Assembly (NCBI GenBank): GCA_963576475.1
Contig: OY754964.1
Location: forward strand, 4,888,149-4,952,148
DNA from: Molanna angustata
Taxonomy: Eukaryota; Arthropoda; Insecta; Trichoptera; Molannidae
DNA length: 64,000 nucleotides
Reading direction: 5' to 3'
Shown here: positions 33,846 through 44,732 of the stretch, in pieces
Layout of the letters: each line of letters opens with the position of its first letter
Position numbering within the stretch: position 1 is the stretch's first letter
Translations under genes and position numbers: made by a program
The notes under the pieces: model-generated
Told to the model about the DNA's origin: nothing
Seen by the model: only the letters and a program-made list of their open reading frames with translations
Database searches by the model: none

Positions 33846-34905
33846 ATACTTTTAACAGTGAATGCCAACTAACAAAACATACACAAAAATTAGCATTCAA
33901 ATATAAGTAGCATACAATAACAAAATGAGTGCATTACAAATTAGAGAAAAAAACAACAATCAACGAATGCCTATTCATAATTAAAACAGAACATATTAAA
34001 CAAAAAAAACAAAAATTGAATTTACAGACAGTTTAGAACAATAATGGTATGAAAAAAGAAAACCACAAATCGCCATACAATCCCTGAGTTCTTTACATCA
34101 TAATATATGTATGTGGCAAATATTCGTTATGAAGAATGCTCTCTTTCTTTTCGCATTATATCTAGACATGATTTGTAGCAAAATAATTTAAACAAACTTT
34201 ATTTAATTTTAAAAATGAATTTATAAAACCACTTTAAATATAATACCTTAACACTACAAAAATTGAAAAACTAAGTCAAGGTTCCAAGTCTCCGCTTACA
34301 GAATACATTTGCTAAGAAAATTACATTTATATTTTGAGATAGTATCATGGTTGACACAGTTTGAAAATGTAGATGGGAATCTAAAAATTTTTTCCCAGTG
34401 TCCCAGTAGCAAAAAAAAGTTTTTCATGAATATTGTGTTGTGTTTAGAGAATACTGGATATATACCTATAGGTATTATTTTATTTAGGTGTGTAAAAACC
34501 TTCCCAAACACAAGATAGCTCAGAAACGTGACATGTTTAATAAATAATATATGTACTCTACACATGGTCCAAAAGTCATATGGGGACAGAAATGGAAATT
34601 TGACTAACAAGTTGTGTATATATATTTTTCCCCAGCAACATGGGAAATAACAAATTTAAGTTGAAAATAAATGAAAAGCATGACTCGACAAGAGTTTGTT
34701 TCAAAAAATATTAAGTTTTTTTTATCAGTTGAACGAAATACAAAATATCTATACCATATATGTGTGTATGTAGTTGAATTATTTAGTTTACGAGAGTTTT
34801 GTTGAAACTAAAGCGAATTTAAATCAGTTGAACCTAAAACAAATCTACATAATATACTGACACACACATTTGTTAACTAATTTAAAAGATATTTATTTTT
34901 TTTCT
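33846..34905. other. No recognisable gene
   Basis: AT-rich. It may include decayed LINE sequence next to 33845, but no motif was readable. Confidence 0.45.
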
Positions 34906-34910
34906 CGATA

Positions 34911-35189
34911 TTTAAATTTTAATTCAAACATAAAACTATACTTTGTATGTTTCCACTTGTTTATTTTACTTGTTCACTACATGTTTCGGGAACGTCCGTT
35001 CCCATCCTCAGGTGGATGTAAACTGAATATGCGTGTGAGTGCGGTGTATGGAAAGTGGCGTTGTAGAGGCGGGTGTAGAGGTGGGGTTGGTACAGTGGGC
35101 TAGGGGGAACATTTGGAGAAGGGGTGAGGAGGAAGATTGTACCAGATTATTAATGATGTTTTTCAGAGTATTTTGGGCTTTTTTTTTTT
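34911..35189 (+). repeat. Repeat C, copy 1
   Basis: About 280 bp, nearly identical to 38899-39179 and in the same orientation. It includes a GGGAACG/CGTTCCC stem flanked by TTTC and TCCTCAG at 34984-35011, then a G-rich strand and a terminal T-run. Read on the minus strand, the stem module is CTGAGGA, one extra base, the stem, then GAAAC, which is close to a hammerhead-ribozyme core. Confidence 0.85.
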
Positions 35190-36325
35190 GGGAAAAAAGC
35201 TCTATTATATCTGCCTTTGTTAAAATAAAACAAAATATAAGTGTATAATTACTAACACTAAATCCCATTAAAACATTTTAATCAAATTTGATTACGGTTA
35301 ATCATAAAAGCTAGATGATGTACCTAAAAAATATGTATTTATATGATTCCATATATCTAGCTCTCACACTATACCAAAATCCCGGTTTATACAAACTAAT
35401 TTAAACTTTGTACGAAGCTTACGTAAATTTTAAAATTTCAACTGTAGGTACTTTGAATTTCCTTTTTGTCATTTAATCATATTGCAAAAACTTTAGTTTT
35501 TATCTAATTTTGTTTGAATGTAAAATGTATTCGAGTGTATAATATTCACACAATATATAAAAAAAGGGAAAAAGAGTAATAAATCATGTATATTTTAATC
35601 TATTTTTAAAACTAATTGCCCATTTTTATAACTAATTGTGTATGTATGCTCGGAATAGTAAAATAATCGGATCAGTAAAAAATGACAAAAATGAATGATT
35701 TAAAAAAGTGATTTTATGAAATATTCCCACTCTAATATTTTAACGCGTAATATTTTATACTAAATACTTCATAGTTTGTTTATTCAACATTTATAGATTT
35801 TTTTTATATTTTGTTACATTTGTCTCTTATTTAATCTCAAACCTGGGTTGTATCAACAAAAATATCGGCAATTATAAAGTTAAAATACGTTAATTTCATA
35901 AAATTGTTCAAAATTGAGTCGTTTCACGGCATTAGTTTTCAATGAAACAACCAAAAGTTTGTACATTTTCATGAAATCAAAGTATTTCAACTATACTTTT
36001 ACTTTAATCTTTGTTCAAGAAACACAGCCTAAGCACGTCTATTTTTTCTTTGTAACTTTTCTATGGGAAATAACGTGATTACACATACCTACCTAAACAT
36101 AAACTTTATGTATAAAACAAAAATGTATATGTGTGATGTTTAATTATTTTTTAAGACAATGTTCAGTTTAAGACAAATAATTATTTAACTTTTAAATGTT
36201 TTATTGAGTTATTTTTTATTTATCTAATATTTTTCATACAAATTATATCAACGAATGAAATGTCAAAAAAACTAGTATTTCGTGGATTAATATTTATTTA
36301 TTTAAACGTCAGAAGTACGTATTTA
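35190..36325. other. No recognisable gene
   Basis: AT-rich; no motif seen. Confidence 0.5.
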
Positions 36326-36329
36326 CCTA

Positions 36330-36485
36330 GAGGGTTGTGGCCAACACTAAACTCTTTCCAACACTTATATTCAATCATATTTTAAACCATTTTCCATTGT
36401 CCAATCTTGCATTTTGTATACGCACCTGCTTCCGATGACAATTTATAAAAAGATTGGGTTGTGACCAGCACTAAACTCTTTCCAA
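36330..36485 (+). repeat. Two repeat B cores
   Basis: GAGGGTTGTGGCCAACACTAA (36331) and TTGGGTTGTGACCAGCACTAA (36454), each followed by ACTCTTTCCA, about 123 bp apart. Confidence 0.65.
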
Positions 36486-36599
36486 GGTCCATTATTTGAG
36501 ACAAAAGCGACAGTAAGGACTGAAAGGATGTTACTGAGAGAGGAGCGGGAGTGACTGAATTGGCAGAGGGGTTTAATTTTTTGAAAACTTGCGTACACA

Positions 36600-36731
36600 C
36601 TACACATGTTAGTTTTAATTTGTTGTACCTATTGGATATTTTTTATACCAGTTAGTTTTAATTTGTTGTCACTATTGGATATTTTTTACACATGGTAGTT
36701 AAAATTTGTTGTACCTATTGGATATTTTTCA
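36600..36731 (+). repeat. Three-unit 43-bp tandem repeat
   Basis: Units of about 43 bp built on TTAGTTTTAATTTGTTGTAC and CTATTGGATATTTTTTA, with a few substitutions between units. Confidence 0.85.
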
Positions 36732-36898
36732 CTCAGACAATTTATCATAACAGAATTTACTATAGCAAATACACAGTTTAAAATTAACAAAAAATATTTT
36801 CTTTGTGAGTCAGCTTATTGCTTCGCATTTGTCTTTTCAAGCAACGCAGGGTATATAAAATTAGTTATTAATAAAACACTGTTTCTTTTTTTTTACAG

Positions 36899-36928
36899 GA
36901 TCTATGACGGATTCATGAGGGAAGCGTG
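36899..36928 (+). CDS. Candidate 30-bp microexon
   Basis: A 12-base pyrimidine tract and ACAG (ending 36898) precede the segment, and GTGAGTAA follows at 36929, so both splice sites are near consensus. Of the three frames two contain a TGA; only the frame with one leading and two trailing bases is open and reads IYDGFMREA. The length is a multiple of three, with phase 2 on both sides, so it could be included or skipped without shifting frame. I do not recognise the peptide. Chance juxtaposition of splice-like signals remains possible in 64 kb. Confidence 0.4.
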
Positions 36929-36929
36929 G

Positions 36930-37535
36930 TGAGTAATTTTTCAATACATTAAAAATAATCCATTTGTTCAAGAGAATTTATTTTTCTTAGCACATCATCA
37001 TAGTTTCAAGACAAGATCCGTGAGATTTTTTATGGCCAGATCTACATTTGCAGGGTGTCTGTGAGTATGGGTATCTTTACTGTTTTCTTTAGCTAATCAT
37101 CTAACTCTACTTCTTAGATGACTATCTCCTTCCTTTTCTTCCTGGCTATACCCTCAACTGCTTAAAAAATGTATGTTGATTAAAAATGCAGAACATGCAG
37201 CAATGTTCATCTTAATATTAAAATAATTCTCACGTTGATACTTGATCATCTGAAATGCAGTTACACGAAATTTATTTCATCTCGGAAGACATTGTCGCAA
37301 CAATATTCTCATGCGATATGAAATTTCACCCCTTATATACAAAGTTTAATGACAACAATTATGCAGTGGAAACTAGATAATATACAAGACTACCTACATT
37401 ACATACATACCTTATTTTCAAAACACACCTTACTTAAAATAACTTAATCTATATGCACATCATAATGTTTTGCATTCTAACTGCTAAAATAATAATTGTC
37501 AGCACTATAAGCTCCAGGTTCATATTAGTATTAGA
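36930..37535. other. No recognisable gene
   Basis: AT-rich; possible intron downstream of the microexon candidate. Nothing else is seen. Confidence 0.45.
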
Positions 37536-37539
37536 ATAA

Positions 37540-37890
37540 CTAGTTACATGTAACACATAAGATCCAACTGTCAATGGCGATAGTATGCATAATTGAAGAA
37601 TACGTACCAAACAATAAACACTTAAACACAAATTAATAAATATATTTAGATATTTTGTTTTCTATATAAAACATGTAGGAATGTATGTCAGGATACGAAA
37701 GTATGGAAGTCAGTATGTCTTTCCTACCCAGAATATGAAAACAGCATGATGGCATGTATGTATGTTTGTATATTAAGTAGGTATCAAACTATTGAGTGAG
37801 ATATTTTGTAGTGTATAGTATACTGCCTTACAAATTGTATGAAATGATGTCTTCACGAAATTCAATTTTTAGAATAATTGTTAAAAAAGA
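37540..37890 (-). repeat. Repeat A, copy 3
   Basis: Minus-strand copy whose end is GTTACATGTAAC (37543-37554, a perfect palindrome) then TAG|T. Its centre, read on +, contains TCAGGATACGAAAGTATGG, then CCTACCCAGAATATGAAAAC, then AGCATGATGGCATGTATGTATG. This is a diverged match to the 3' tail of the TATG-family LINE at 178-247. Confidence 0.75.
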
Positions 37891-37904
37891 AAATTAAGTT
37901 ATCT

Positions 37905-38110
37905 AGTTGGGGTGTTTCGGATTTTTTCGATATTTAAAAAAAATGGAAATGTAGGCACTTAAACTTATAAATTTATCATATTAAATGTTTTTCTTAATAA
38001 AAAAATTTTGAGAAACTCTGGAATTTTAAAACAAAATAAAATAAGATTTTGTATTTGTCTATATTTATACAAATTTTCAGCGTTCTAGCTTTTATGGTTT
38101 TTGAGATATA
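37905..38110 (-). repeat. Repeat G, copy 2
   Basis: Reverse-orientation match of 23188-23360, lying immediately next to repeat A copy 3. Confidence 0.55.
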
Positions 38111-38167
38111 TGAATACATTTTGTGCTGTATTCTCGGTTTTGTAAATTTAAGTGCGAGTATCCCTAA

Positions 38168-38707
38168 AGCAGCCCATTCACGAACGTGCCATTCGGCGTC
38201 GTTCCATATAGACCGGCTCCATTTGGAGCATTGTATAATTTTCATCACACTCACGGGCGCGCCATCGCGCCATCGAGCCATCGAGCCATCAAAATTAGTA
38301 TACGCAAGCGGTCGGCGCTCTCGCATTAATAAGTTCTATTTTTTTTAATTTTCAAGTAAAAATGAGTTATAATTCTGATGATGAGCTTTATACAACTGCT
38401 ATTTAGCGGTTTGTTTGTATATAAATAGAAAAAAAGAGAGAAAATGTTGTATTTTCGCATTCACGAGAGTGTCAAACAGCTCGGCGTAATGAGATGGCGC
38501 AATTTACGGCTGGTTTTCACACTCACGAGCATGCCGTGCCGACAGGATGCGCCACGCCGTTTTCGCGATACTACAGAGTTCCGATTGTTTGAAATTCCAT
38601 TTTGGTGTGTCAGGCCAATTGGGTTGCGCGGGATTTGACATTCACGAGCGCATTTTGGAGTGATGGCAAGCCATTTGGAAGGATGGCACGATCGTAAATG
38701 GGGGCCT
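38168..38707 (+). mobile_element. Harbinger-like DNA element, 540 bp, TAA duplication
   Basis: TAA lies at 38165-38167 and 38708-38710. The first 26 bases (AGCAGCCCATTCACGAACG...) and the reverse complement of the last 26 (AGGCCCCCATTTACGATCG...) agree at 20 positions. Several TCACGA(A/G)CG-like motifs recur inside as subterminal repeats (38178, 38240, 38459, 38522, 38640). A short frame at 38362-38406 begins MSYNSDDELYTTAI and stops, which looks like the start of a deleted transposase-operon protein. A 3-bp TAA/TTA target with long imperfect ends is typical of PIF/Harbinger. Confidence 0.8.
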
Positions 38708-38734
38708 TAAGACTTTATCTAAGATAGCGATGAG

Positions 38735-38885
38735 ATCCATCCTCCATCACGCCGAAGTCCGTAGGGAAGGTGACAAGAGGACGGAATATAGATTAGAAGC
38801 ATGGAATGTGAGAGTAGGAATGGCGAACGAACTGTATGAACAAAATGGAAGAATGGAATTATGGTCAGTATTAATATTGAATTTA
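38735..38885 (+). mobile_element. LINE endonuclease N-terminal fragment
   Basis: The + frame reads 'REGDKRTEYRLEAWNVRVGMA'. The 'R(L/I)..WNVR' motif starts the apurinic-type endonuclease of RTE/CR1 LINE proteins. It is the only 5' coding LINE remnant seen apart from the R1 element. Confidence 0.5.
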
Positions 38886-38898
38886 TTTAATCAATTAT

Positions 38899-39179
38899 TT
38901 AAATTTAAATTAAACACAAACTATACTTTGTATGTTTCCACTTATTTATTTACTTGTTCACTACATGTTTCGGGAACGTCCTTTCCCTTCCTCAGGTAGA
39001 TGTAAACTGAATATGTGTGTGAGTGCGGTGTATGGAAAGTGGTGTTGTAGAGGCGGGTGTAGAGGTGGGGGTGGTACAGTGGGCTAGGGGGAACATTTGG
39101 AGAAGGGGTGAGGAGGAAGGTTGTACCAGATTATTGATGATGTTTTTCTGAGTATTTTGGGCTTTTTTTTTTTTTTTTT
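38899..39179 (+). repeat. Repeat C, copy 2
   Basis: Same orientation as 34911-35189 with few differences. The stem at 38968-38995 is weakened to GGGAA/TTCCC, and the terminal T-run is longer (18). Confidence 0.85.
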
Positions 39180-39788
39180 GAATTTATTCATTATAGTGCA
39201 TAGAAATGTTACTAAACGTCAGCATGGAAATATGTTAATAATTCTACAATGCTTGTAGAAGAGCGATTTAGTTTCCGACATTGAACTCGAGAAAATTTCG
39301 TCATAATTTAACCCTTTTTATATTATTGGATAAAAAAATAATCATATGTAGTGGTTCTAACAATATTTGAAAACATTTTAGGGAAAAAAAAAATTTTTCG
39401 TGGATAGTTTTGGAAAAATTAGATGTCTATAAAAATGACATTGGGTCTGAAAGGGTCATTTAAAACATTGTAAATAAAATTTTAGCATTGATTTATTCAT
39501 GTTACCATAAATTTGAAATAACATGCAAAAAAACAATACAAATTTACATTGTAAAATTCCTTTGTAAAATAAAAACAAATAAAACAACACCCGTCAAAAT
39601 AGCATACCCGTTCCGTTTATTGACATTTATCTGAGAAACCATGTCGCAAACTTAACGAAACAAAATCAGAGTTGCCAGAGAACATATAATATTATACCAT
39701 AAACAAGAATTATAAGTGTTTTATAAGCTCAGTCATTCAAAAAATAAATTATAAAGATCATACTAGGTATAAATGAAAACACTAATTT
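39180..39788. other. No recognisable gene
   Basis: AT-rich flank of the TTAA element. Confidence 0.45.
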
Positions 39789-39794
39789 GTTTAA

Positions 39795-40471
39795 GGGGGG
39801 GACTGCTGCCAAAGTATCTATTTTTCAATTTGAATATACCATCATTACTTCTTATCAAATCGTTTTGAAAAAAATAATTAAGATAGTTTGGGTATTAATA
39901 AATAAAAAATATCTTGACTTTTTGATAATGCTCTGTATAAATTCTTGTAAAAAAATAATGGCATACCCCGATTTTCAACGTTTATCTTATATTTTTAATA
40001 AAATATAAGGCGTAGTTCAACATATTTTTTTTAATTGAAGAAGACAAAAATATCTAGAAAAATATGATTTGACGTTGCATTAATTCTTCAGGTTTATTAA
40101 ATAAACCTTAAAATATTTATTTTCCATTCAGCGCCATTGCGAAATAAAAGTTTTTTTGGTTTATTAACTTAAACTGATGCATTAATACATCGTATTTTTC
40201 CAGATATTTTGATCTTCTTTAATTTATAAAAAAAATATAATGCTCTATACCTTATACTTTTTTAGAAATTTAAGATAATTGTCAAAAATCAGGGTATGCT
40301 TATTATTTTCCTACAATAATATATATAGAACATAATTTAAAAATTTAGGTATAATTTTCTTTATTAATATCCAAACTAGCTAGGTTATTTTTTTCAAAAT
40401 GATTCGTTTTGTAGTAATGATGCAAATTCAAATTGAAAAAATAGGTATGTACGTTGGCAGCAGTCACCCTC
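39795..40471. mobile_element. Palindromic TTAA-flanked element, copy 2 (677 bp)
   Basis: TTAA at 39791-39794 and 40472-40475. Left end GGGGGGGACTGCTGCC, right end GGCAGCAGTCACCCTC; copy 1 has these ends swapped, so the copies are in opposite orientation. The arms are complementary along about 320 bp with the same small centre. Both copies share ends and TSD type, which supports a mobile family over a local inverted duplication. Confidence 0.85.
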
Positions 40472-40475
40472 TTAA

Positions 40476-41425
40476 GTTTCACTATTTAATTTAAAATTGG
40501 CACTGACCGGTATCGATCTGTTGAAGATCATCGTTAGAGTGCACGAAAATGAACGTGAACAGAGTATAAATATAATTTAAATATTGGTACACAACCTTTT
40601 TTTAAATAAACAAATTAGTGTTTTCATTAAACAAATTAGTGTTTTCATTTATACCAAGTATAATGGAGTTTCACCACGAATTATCCGTCGACAAAATTAA
40701 CAAGTTATAAAGATCATGCCTATTTGAATCGACATCGGATGAAAAAGGGTTAGTAAGCAATTTATTGTTTATTGATTTATTGTTTTGTTCTGAAACTATC
40801 GGTTTGTACCAAAATGTTGTCAACCCCTGACTAAGGTACTTCTCGTCACAAAATTGAGATGTGTATATCTCAATTTCTCTATAATGGCGTCCATTACCGC
40901 AAGAACGCTCGTTGCAATCTCGACAAACGCCAATCTCACTTATCAAGATGGTGATCAAAGTTCAGTAATGATGTGGAAAAGTTAGACAAGCTATTTATTA
41001 TCCGTGCCAAGAGGCGAATAGACGACTTTTTTAAAATCTTTTCATATCCTTATGATATCTCATTTATTTCGTCTTTAAGTATGTACATTCACACATACTT
41101 ACAACTGTGGTATATCACACAATTTGGGATAACCAACGACAGGCGTGCGGTTTTGCATAACCGTCGATTCATCGGCTTAAGTATGCGTAATTCGTCTCAT
41201 TTCTGTCTTTATTGATTCCGGGTGTCCAGGAAGAGCCGAAAATAATTAACATAGTTCAGCAATGAGGTTCACTACTGGGGATTTACGAATGTATCGTGCC
41301 TTCTTTCGCACAACCGCACACCTGTCACTGGTAACCCAATTTTATGGGATTGTGCCGTGGTAGTATTGTATGTTTTATGTTAATACTCGGGTAATTAATA
41401 TGTACTATGTCAAATATTAGTTTTA
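40476..41425. other. No recognised gene
   Basis: A 95-codon minus-strand frame (40958-40671) is Cys-containing near its start ('GVCRDCNERSCGNG') but has no splice support or family match that I recognise. Confidence 0.4.
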
Positions 41426-41428
41426 CGT

Positions 41429-41525
41429 GCACCCAATAACAAGTTTCTACATTCTGGAGACTTTTCAAGACAGAATATATATTAATTAAATACAATAAAA
41501 GTAAAAACTGTGTCTCTATCGTATG
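41429..41525 (+). repeat. Repeat I, copy 2
   Basis: Matches 1293-1400 in ordered blocks, ending AAACTGTGTCTC. It is followed at once by the TTTA microsatellite. Confidence 0.55.
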
Positions 41526-41535
41526 GTATTTTTCA

Positions 41536-41690
<155 letters not shown>

Positions 41691-42345
41691 GATCTTCTTT
41701 TATATTCATATATTTTTTTTTCTTTTTTATTGTTTTTTAATTGAAATGTTTTTTCTTGAATATTTTTTTTATATATTTATTTATATATTCAGGACAGAAA
41801 ACAGCGACATTCAAATAATATAACTGTGTATATATTTTATATATAATATGTGGTCAAACATTTTTTGATCATCCAGCATCGCATACAACGAAAGAATTCT
41901 TTTTAATTTCTTAACATGTTAAATTTATTACAAAACTTATTTAAATATGAAATATTATGATACAAGCGGAGTAGGTATCACAAGAAACTTTGACAGAAAC
42001 ATATTGTTTAATAAATCATGTCTGTCGAGTCAAGAGAGAGAGAGAGAAGGGGTTGTGTATGAGAGGATAGGATATATGAGGAAACAAAGTGGCTGTCGGA
42101 GTTGTACTATTTATTTGTACTACTATTATTTTACCCCCACGCCATACAACTACGGTTTTAGTAGGTAGGTACCTAGAGAATTTACTACTTTAGAAAAAGA
42201 CGTAGAGCGTGTCACTAGGTCAGCATATTTCATGACATTTTTCATCTTACAGTTTGCAATATGACTCTGATACAAAGAAGGGTTCTAAACTTGTGGTACG
42301 CATAATTTTAATTTTATCTAAACGTAATATTTTAAACTTTTTTTT
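41691..42345. other. No recognisable gene
   Basis: AT-rich, with a short GA tract at 42030-42047. Confidence 0.5.
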
Positions 42346-42349
42346 TTCT

Positions 42350-42400
42350 TAATGAGGCATATCACTTGGGCAAAGGCCTCGAGTGATTTCCACACCGTTT
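42350..42400 (-). mobile_element. RTE-type LINE C-terminal scrap
   Basis: The minus strand reads 'KTVWKSLEAFAQVICL', matching the ending 'KLLEEAFTQVGSIS' of the twin-primed LINE at 18905. About 50 bp only. Confidence 0.5.
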
Positions 42401-42444
42401 TTAATAATACTTACTTAACGTGTCCAGGTAAACGTAAGGCCTTT

Positions 42445-42560
42445 TCACTCCAAAACGTTGCAACAGCAATTGCTGCATCACTTGCCACAACCAAGTCTTT
42501 TTCGCTACATCCCTGTTCCATGTTATTTAAAAACAGGACAACCGTTTCGCCTGATGAAGG
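42445..42560 (-). repeat. Hairpin-GAAAC module, possible Penelope-like fragment
   Basis: The minus strand has GCCTTCATCAGGC (a self-pairing stem) then GAAACGGTTGTCCTG and CATGGAACAGGGATGTAGCG. The last part matches 7466-7490. The stem followed by GAAAC resembles the modules in repeat C and at 33200. Confidence 0.45.
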
Positions 42561-42752
42561 CTTTTTTGACTGATCGTGAGAATAAGTTTAACTAACTGTT
42601 AAAAAACACAAATCACTTTATTTACACCACTTTTTGAGTTATTTATAAAAGTCAACTTTTACTTTCTACGATTGTGTGTTACTGTTGTTGCGAGGTGGAA
42701 GTAGAGGGGGTGAGGGGAGTGGTAATGGGGGCGGGGTCAATTTTTCCAAAGG

Positions 42753-42756
<4 letters not shown>

Positions 42757-42783
<27 letters not shown>

Positions 42784-42900
42784 TTTATTTTTCACACCTT
42801 TATCACAAAGACTATTATGAAGATTACTGCTGCCCAACTAGGTAACCCTGTTCTAGGGCTAGCAGTTTACAATTTTACCAAGCCAAATATTTGACATTTT
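42757..42900 (-). mobile_element. LINE 3' UTR end with conserved hairpin (copy 3)
   Basis: (TTTA)n at 42758-42790 is a (TAAA)n tail on the minus strand. The hairpin at 42828-42878 (CTGCTAGCCC...GGGCAGCAG on minus) is the same perfect stem as at 577-616. Confidence 0.65.
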
Positions 42901-43565
42901 GGTTATACATAGTTACATAGAGCGGACACCAGACATCACAACACAGTAAATTACAATATTACGTAGTTACCAACATCTTAAACACAAAAGTATAAACTGA
43001 TACAGTTTGACATTAAAATTTGCTCTGTGGTCTTCTCAACGTATATACTCAGTAACAATATTATTTGACTTGAGTCACAAATCAAATAAAATACAAAATC
43101 AAGATTTCTTCTTTGAAATAAATCTAATAAAAAAAGAGAAATATTTTAGAGTTTATTTGTCTTAAAATAAGATGCAATGTAAAGGCAATCCTCGAACCAG
43201 CTTGTGTAGCGTGTAGTTATATTATTTAATATTATTTCTCAGAATTATTGTTGGATGTTTAATATTTGGGCAATTTCTGTCCTTCCGTAATTCCCAATAT
43301 ATTTTTTTATTCTTGTTTTAAATAATGTATGTGAAGTTATTACCTTGATTTGTTAAAATTTGGTTATTTATAATATTTTCGCATTTGTTTACTGCTTACC
43401 AAATTTCTAAAGCTTCTAAATTATCTAATCTATGACCCTGTTTGTGAACGTGTAAAATTTGAAAACCAGTATTATTATCGAAACTATGATTATTTTCTAT
43501 GATATTGGAATTAATATTCTTTAATTAAAAAGTAACGATAAACTTTGAGAAATGTAGAAAATGGT
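42901..43565. other. No recognisable gene
   Basis: AT-rich; nothing identified. Confidence 0.5.
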
Positions 43566-43573
43566 ATACTTAC

Positions 43574-43801
43574 CTACATCTCGCTGTGTAGTCACTTACT
43601 CGAAGAAACAGTAATCTTCTTAAGGTATTACCCACTGCTACTGCCTCAATAATATCTTCACCCAGAGCTCTCCAGGTTGATATCATCTTTACAGCCTTTG
43701 CTCTCATCATATAAATCCCTAAAACTGATTCTAGAAACATGGAGAAGCTTAGAACTATATATAATAAATATGACCAACCACCAGAACCGAAATATATATC
43801 C
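43574..43801 (-). CDS. Candidate membrane-protein exon, unknown family
   Basis: On the minus strand the segment is open for 75 codons plus split codons and ends at a strong donor TGTAG|GTAAGT (GT at 43573-43572). A possible acceptor is AACAG|G at 43802, though its pyrimidine tract is weak and lies about 40 bases away. With these borders the exon is 228 bp and phase 2 at both ends. The peptide starts DIYFGSGG, continues with a hydrophobic helix (about 20 residues, 'SYLLYIVLSFSMFLESVLG'), then a basic turn and an amphipathic stretch, ending 'LFLRVSDYTARC'. Its composition is unlike nearby AT-rich noise. I do not recognise a family. Confidence 0.4.
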
Positions 43802-43884
43802 CTGTTCACGTTTATTCCATTTTTAAATCAAGAGTCTCTTTAATAATAACAACAAAATTGATAAACTTTAAAATTTATGTTACA

Positions 43885-43960
43885 CACTAAACTCCGTGGA
43901 TACCTCGACCGGTTTCGGAGAGTACCTCTCCTTTTTCTGGAGTTCACTTACAAACTAACT
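43885..43960 (-). repeat. Stem-GAAACCGGTCG module
   Basis: The minus strand carries GGAGAG-GTA-CTCTCC followed by GAAACCGGTCGAGG, a perfect 6-bp stem. This belongs to the same structural class as the modules at 33200, 34984 and 42540. Confidence 0.5.
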
Positions 43961-44184
43961 GTGCTGAACTAAAAATTATGGAGGATAGGCCCGCTGTGCA
44001 GGGTGAGGGAGGGGGTGACTATATTATTACTATTGGTCGTATTACAAGAGTTATTTGAAAAAAATGAAAGAAAAAATTAAGGTCCCGTACTGCGAGAATA
44101 CGGCTTACTTAACCTCAACTTTTTCATACATTGTTATTAAATAACTCTCGTAATACGACCATATGAATATGTTCATATTATGGT

Positions 44185-44280
44185 ATTGGAAATACTACTA
44201 CTAGGGTATGCCTGACCCAAGGTAGCGTTATACAAATCAGTTCTATTATTTTTTATTCGTCATAGTGTAAGTTGTTTTTA
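44185..44280 (-). mobile_element. LINE 3' UTR end, hairpin type 2 (copy 2)
   Basis: Minus-strand match of 28208-28290, including ACTTACACTATGACGAAT and a CTAC...GTAG stem with changed pairs. Confidence 0.55.
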
Positions 44281-44529
44281 ATAAGGTTTAGTGGTCGATT
44301 GAAGTGAGACAGAAGTGCAAGTGTACGTATTAGTGTAGTGTTAAATATTGCTTGATGTAAAAAGGGTTGGTGCTTTTATGATTTTGTTTTCAATTATGTA
44401 GTAATATTCAATAAACTTTAAGGTTGTTTTCTTCCTCAATAATATCTTATAGGATTCTGAAATAATATCTTATAGACAAAAGGGTCGTTTTGAATAGAAA
44501 TAAAAAACCCAAGAAGAAGAAAAAATAAT

Positions 44530-44635
44530 TAATACTGGTGCTCTACGTTCGGCCCTGAACAGACTAGTATGGAGGCGGGACACACAAAGAGCGATTGACT
44601 ACAGCCATCATCGTCTTAGTTATAATAATCTACTA
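44530..44635 (+). mobile_element. RTE-type LINE extreme 3' coding end (copy 2)
   Basis: Same stretch as 4880-4990: TGGTGCTCTACGTTCGG, then CAGACTAGTATGGAGGCGGG, then GACTACAGCC, with substitutions and an indel. Confidence 0.65.
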
Positions 44636-44732
44636 GAATGTTTTGTATCAGCGCCTATAGAAGAAAAAACAATGTTTAATACTCAAAAGTTGGATAACTA
44701 ATTTACTGAGAGAATACTTGCCTTTTTTTGTT

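Noticed and set aside
34296..34610. 104-codon minus-strand frame with hydrophobic stretches
   Set aside because: AT-rich composition, no splice signals and no recognisable family.
38049..38348. 99-codon + strand frame with a transmembrane-like start
   Set aside because: It spans the end of repeat G and the left end of a DNA transposon.
40671..40958. Cys-containing 95-codon minus-strand frame as a small secreted protein
   Set aside because: No signal peptide, no splice support and an unclear start; insufficient evidence.
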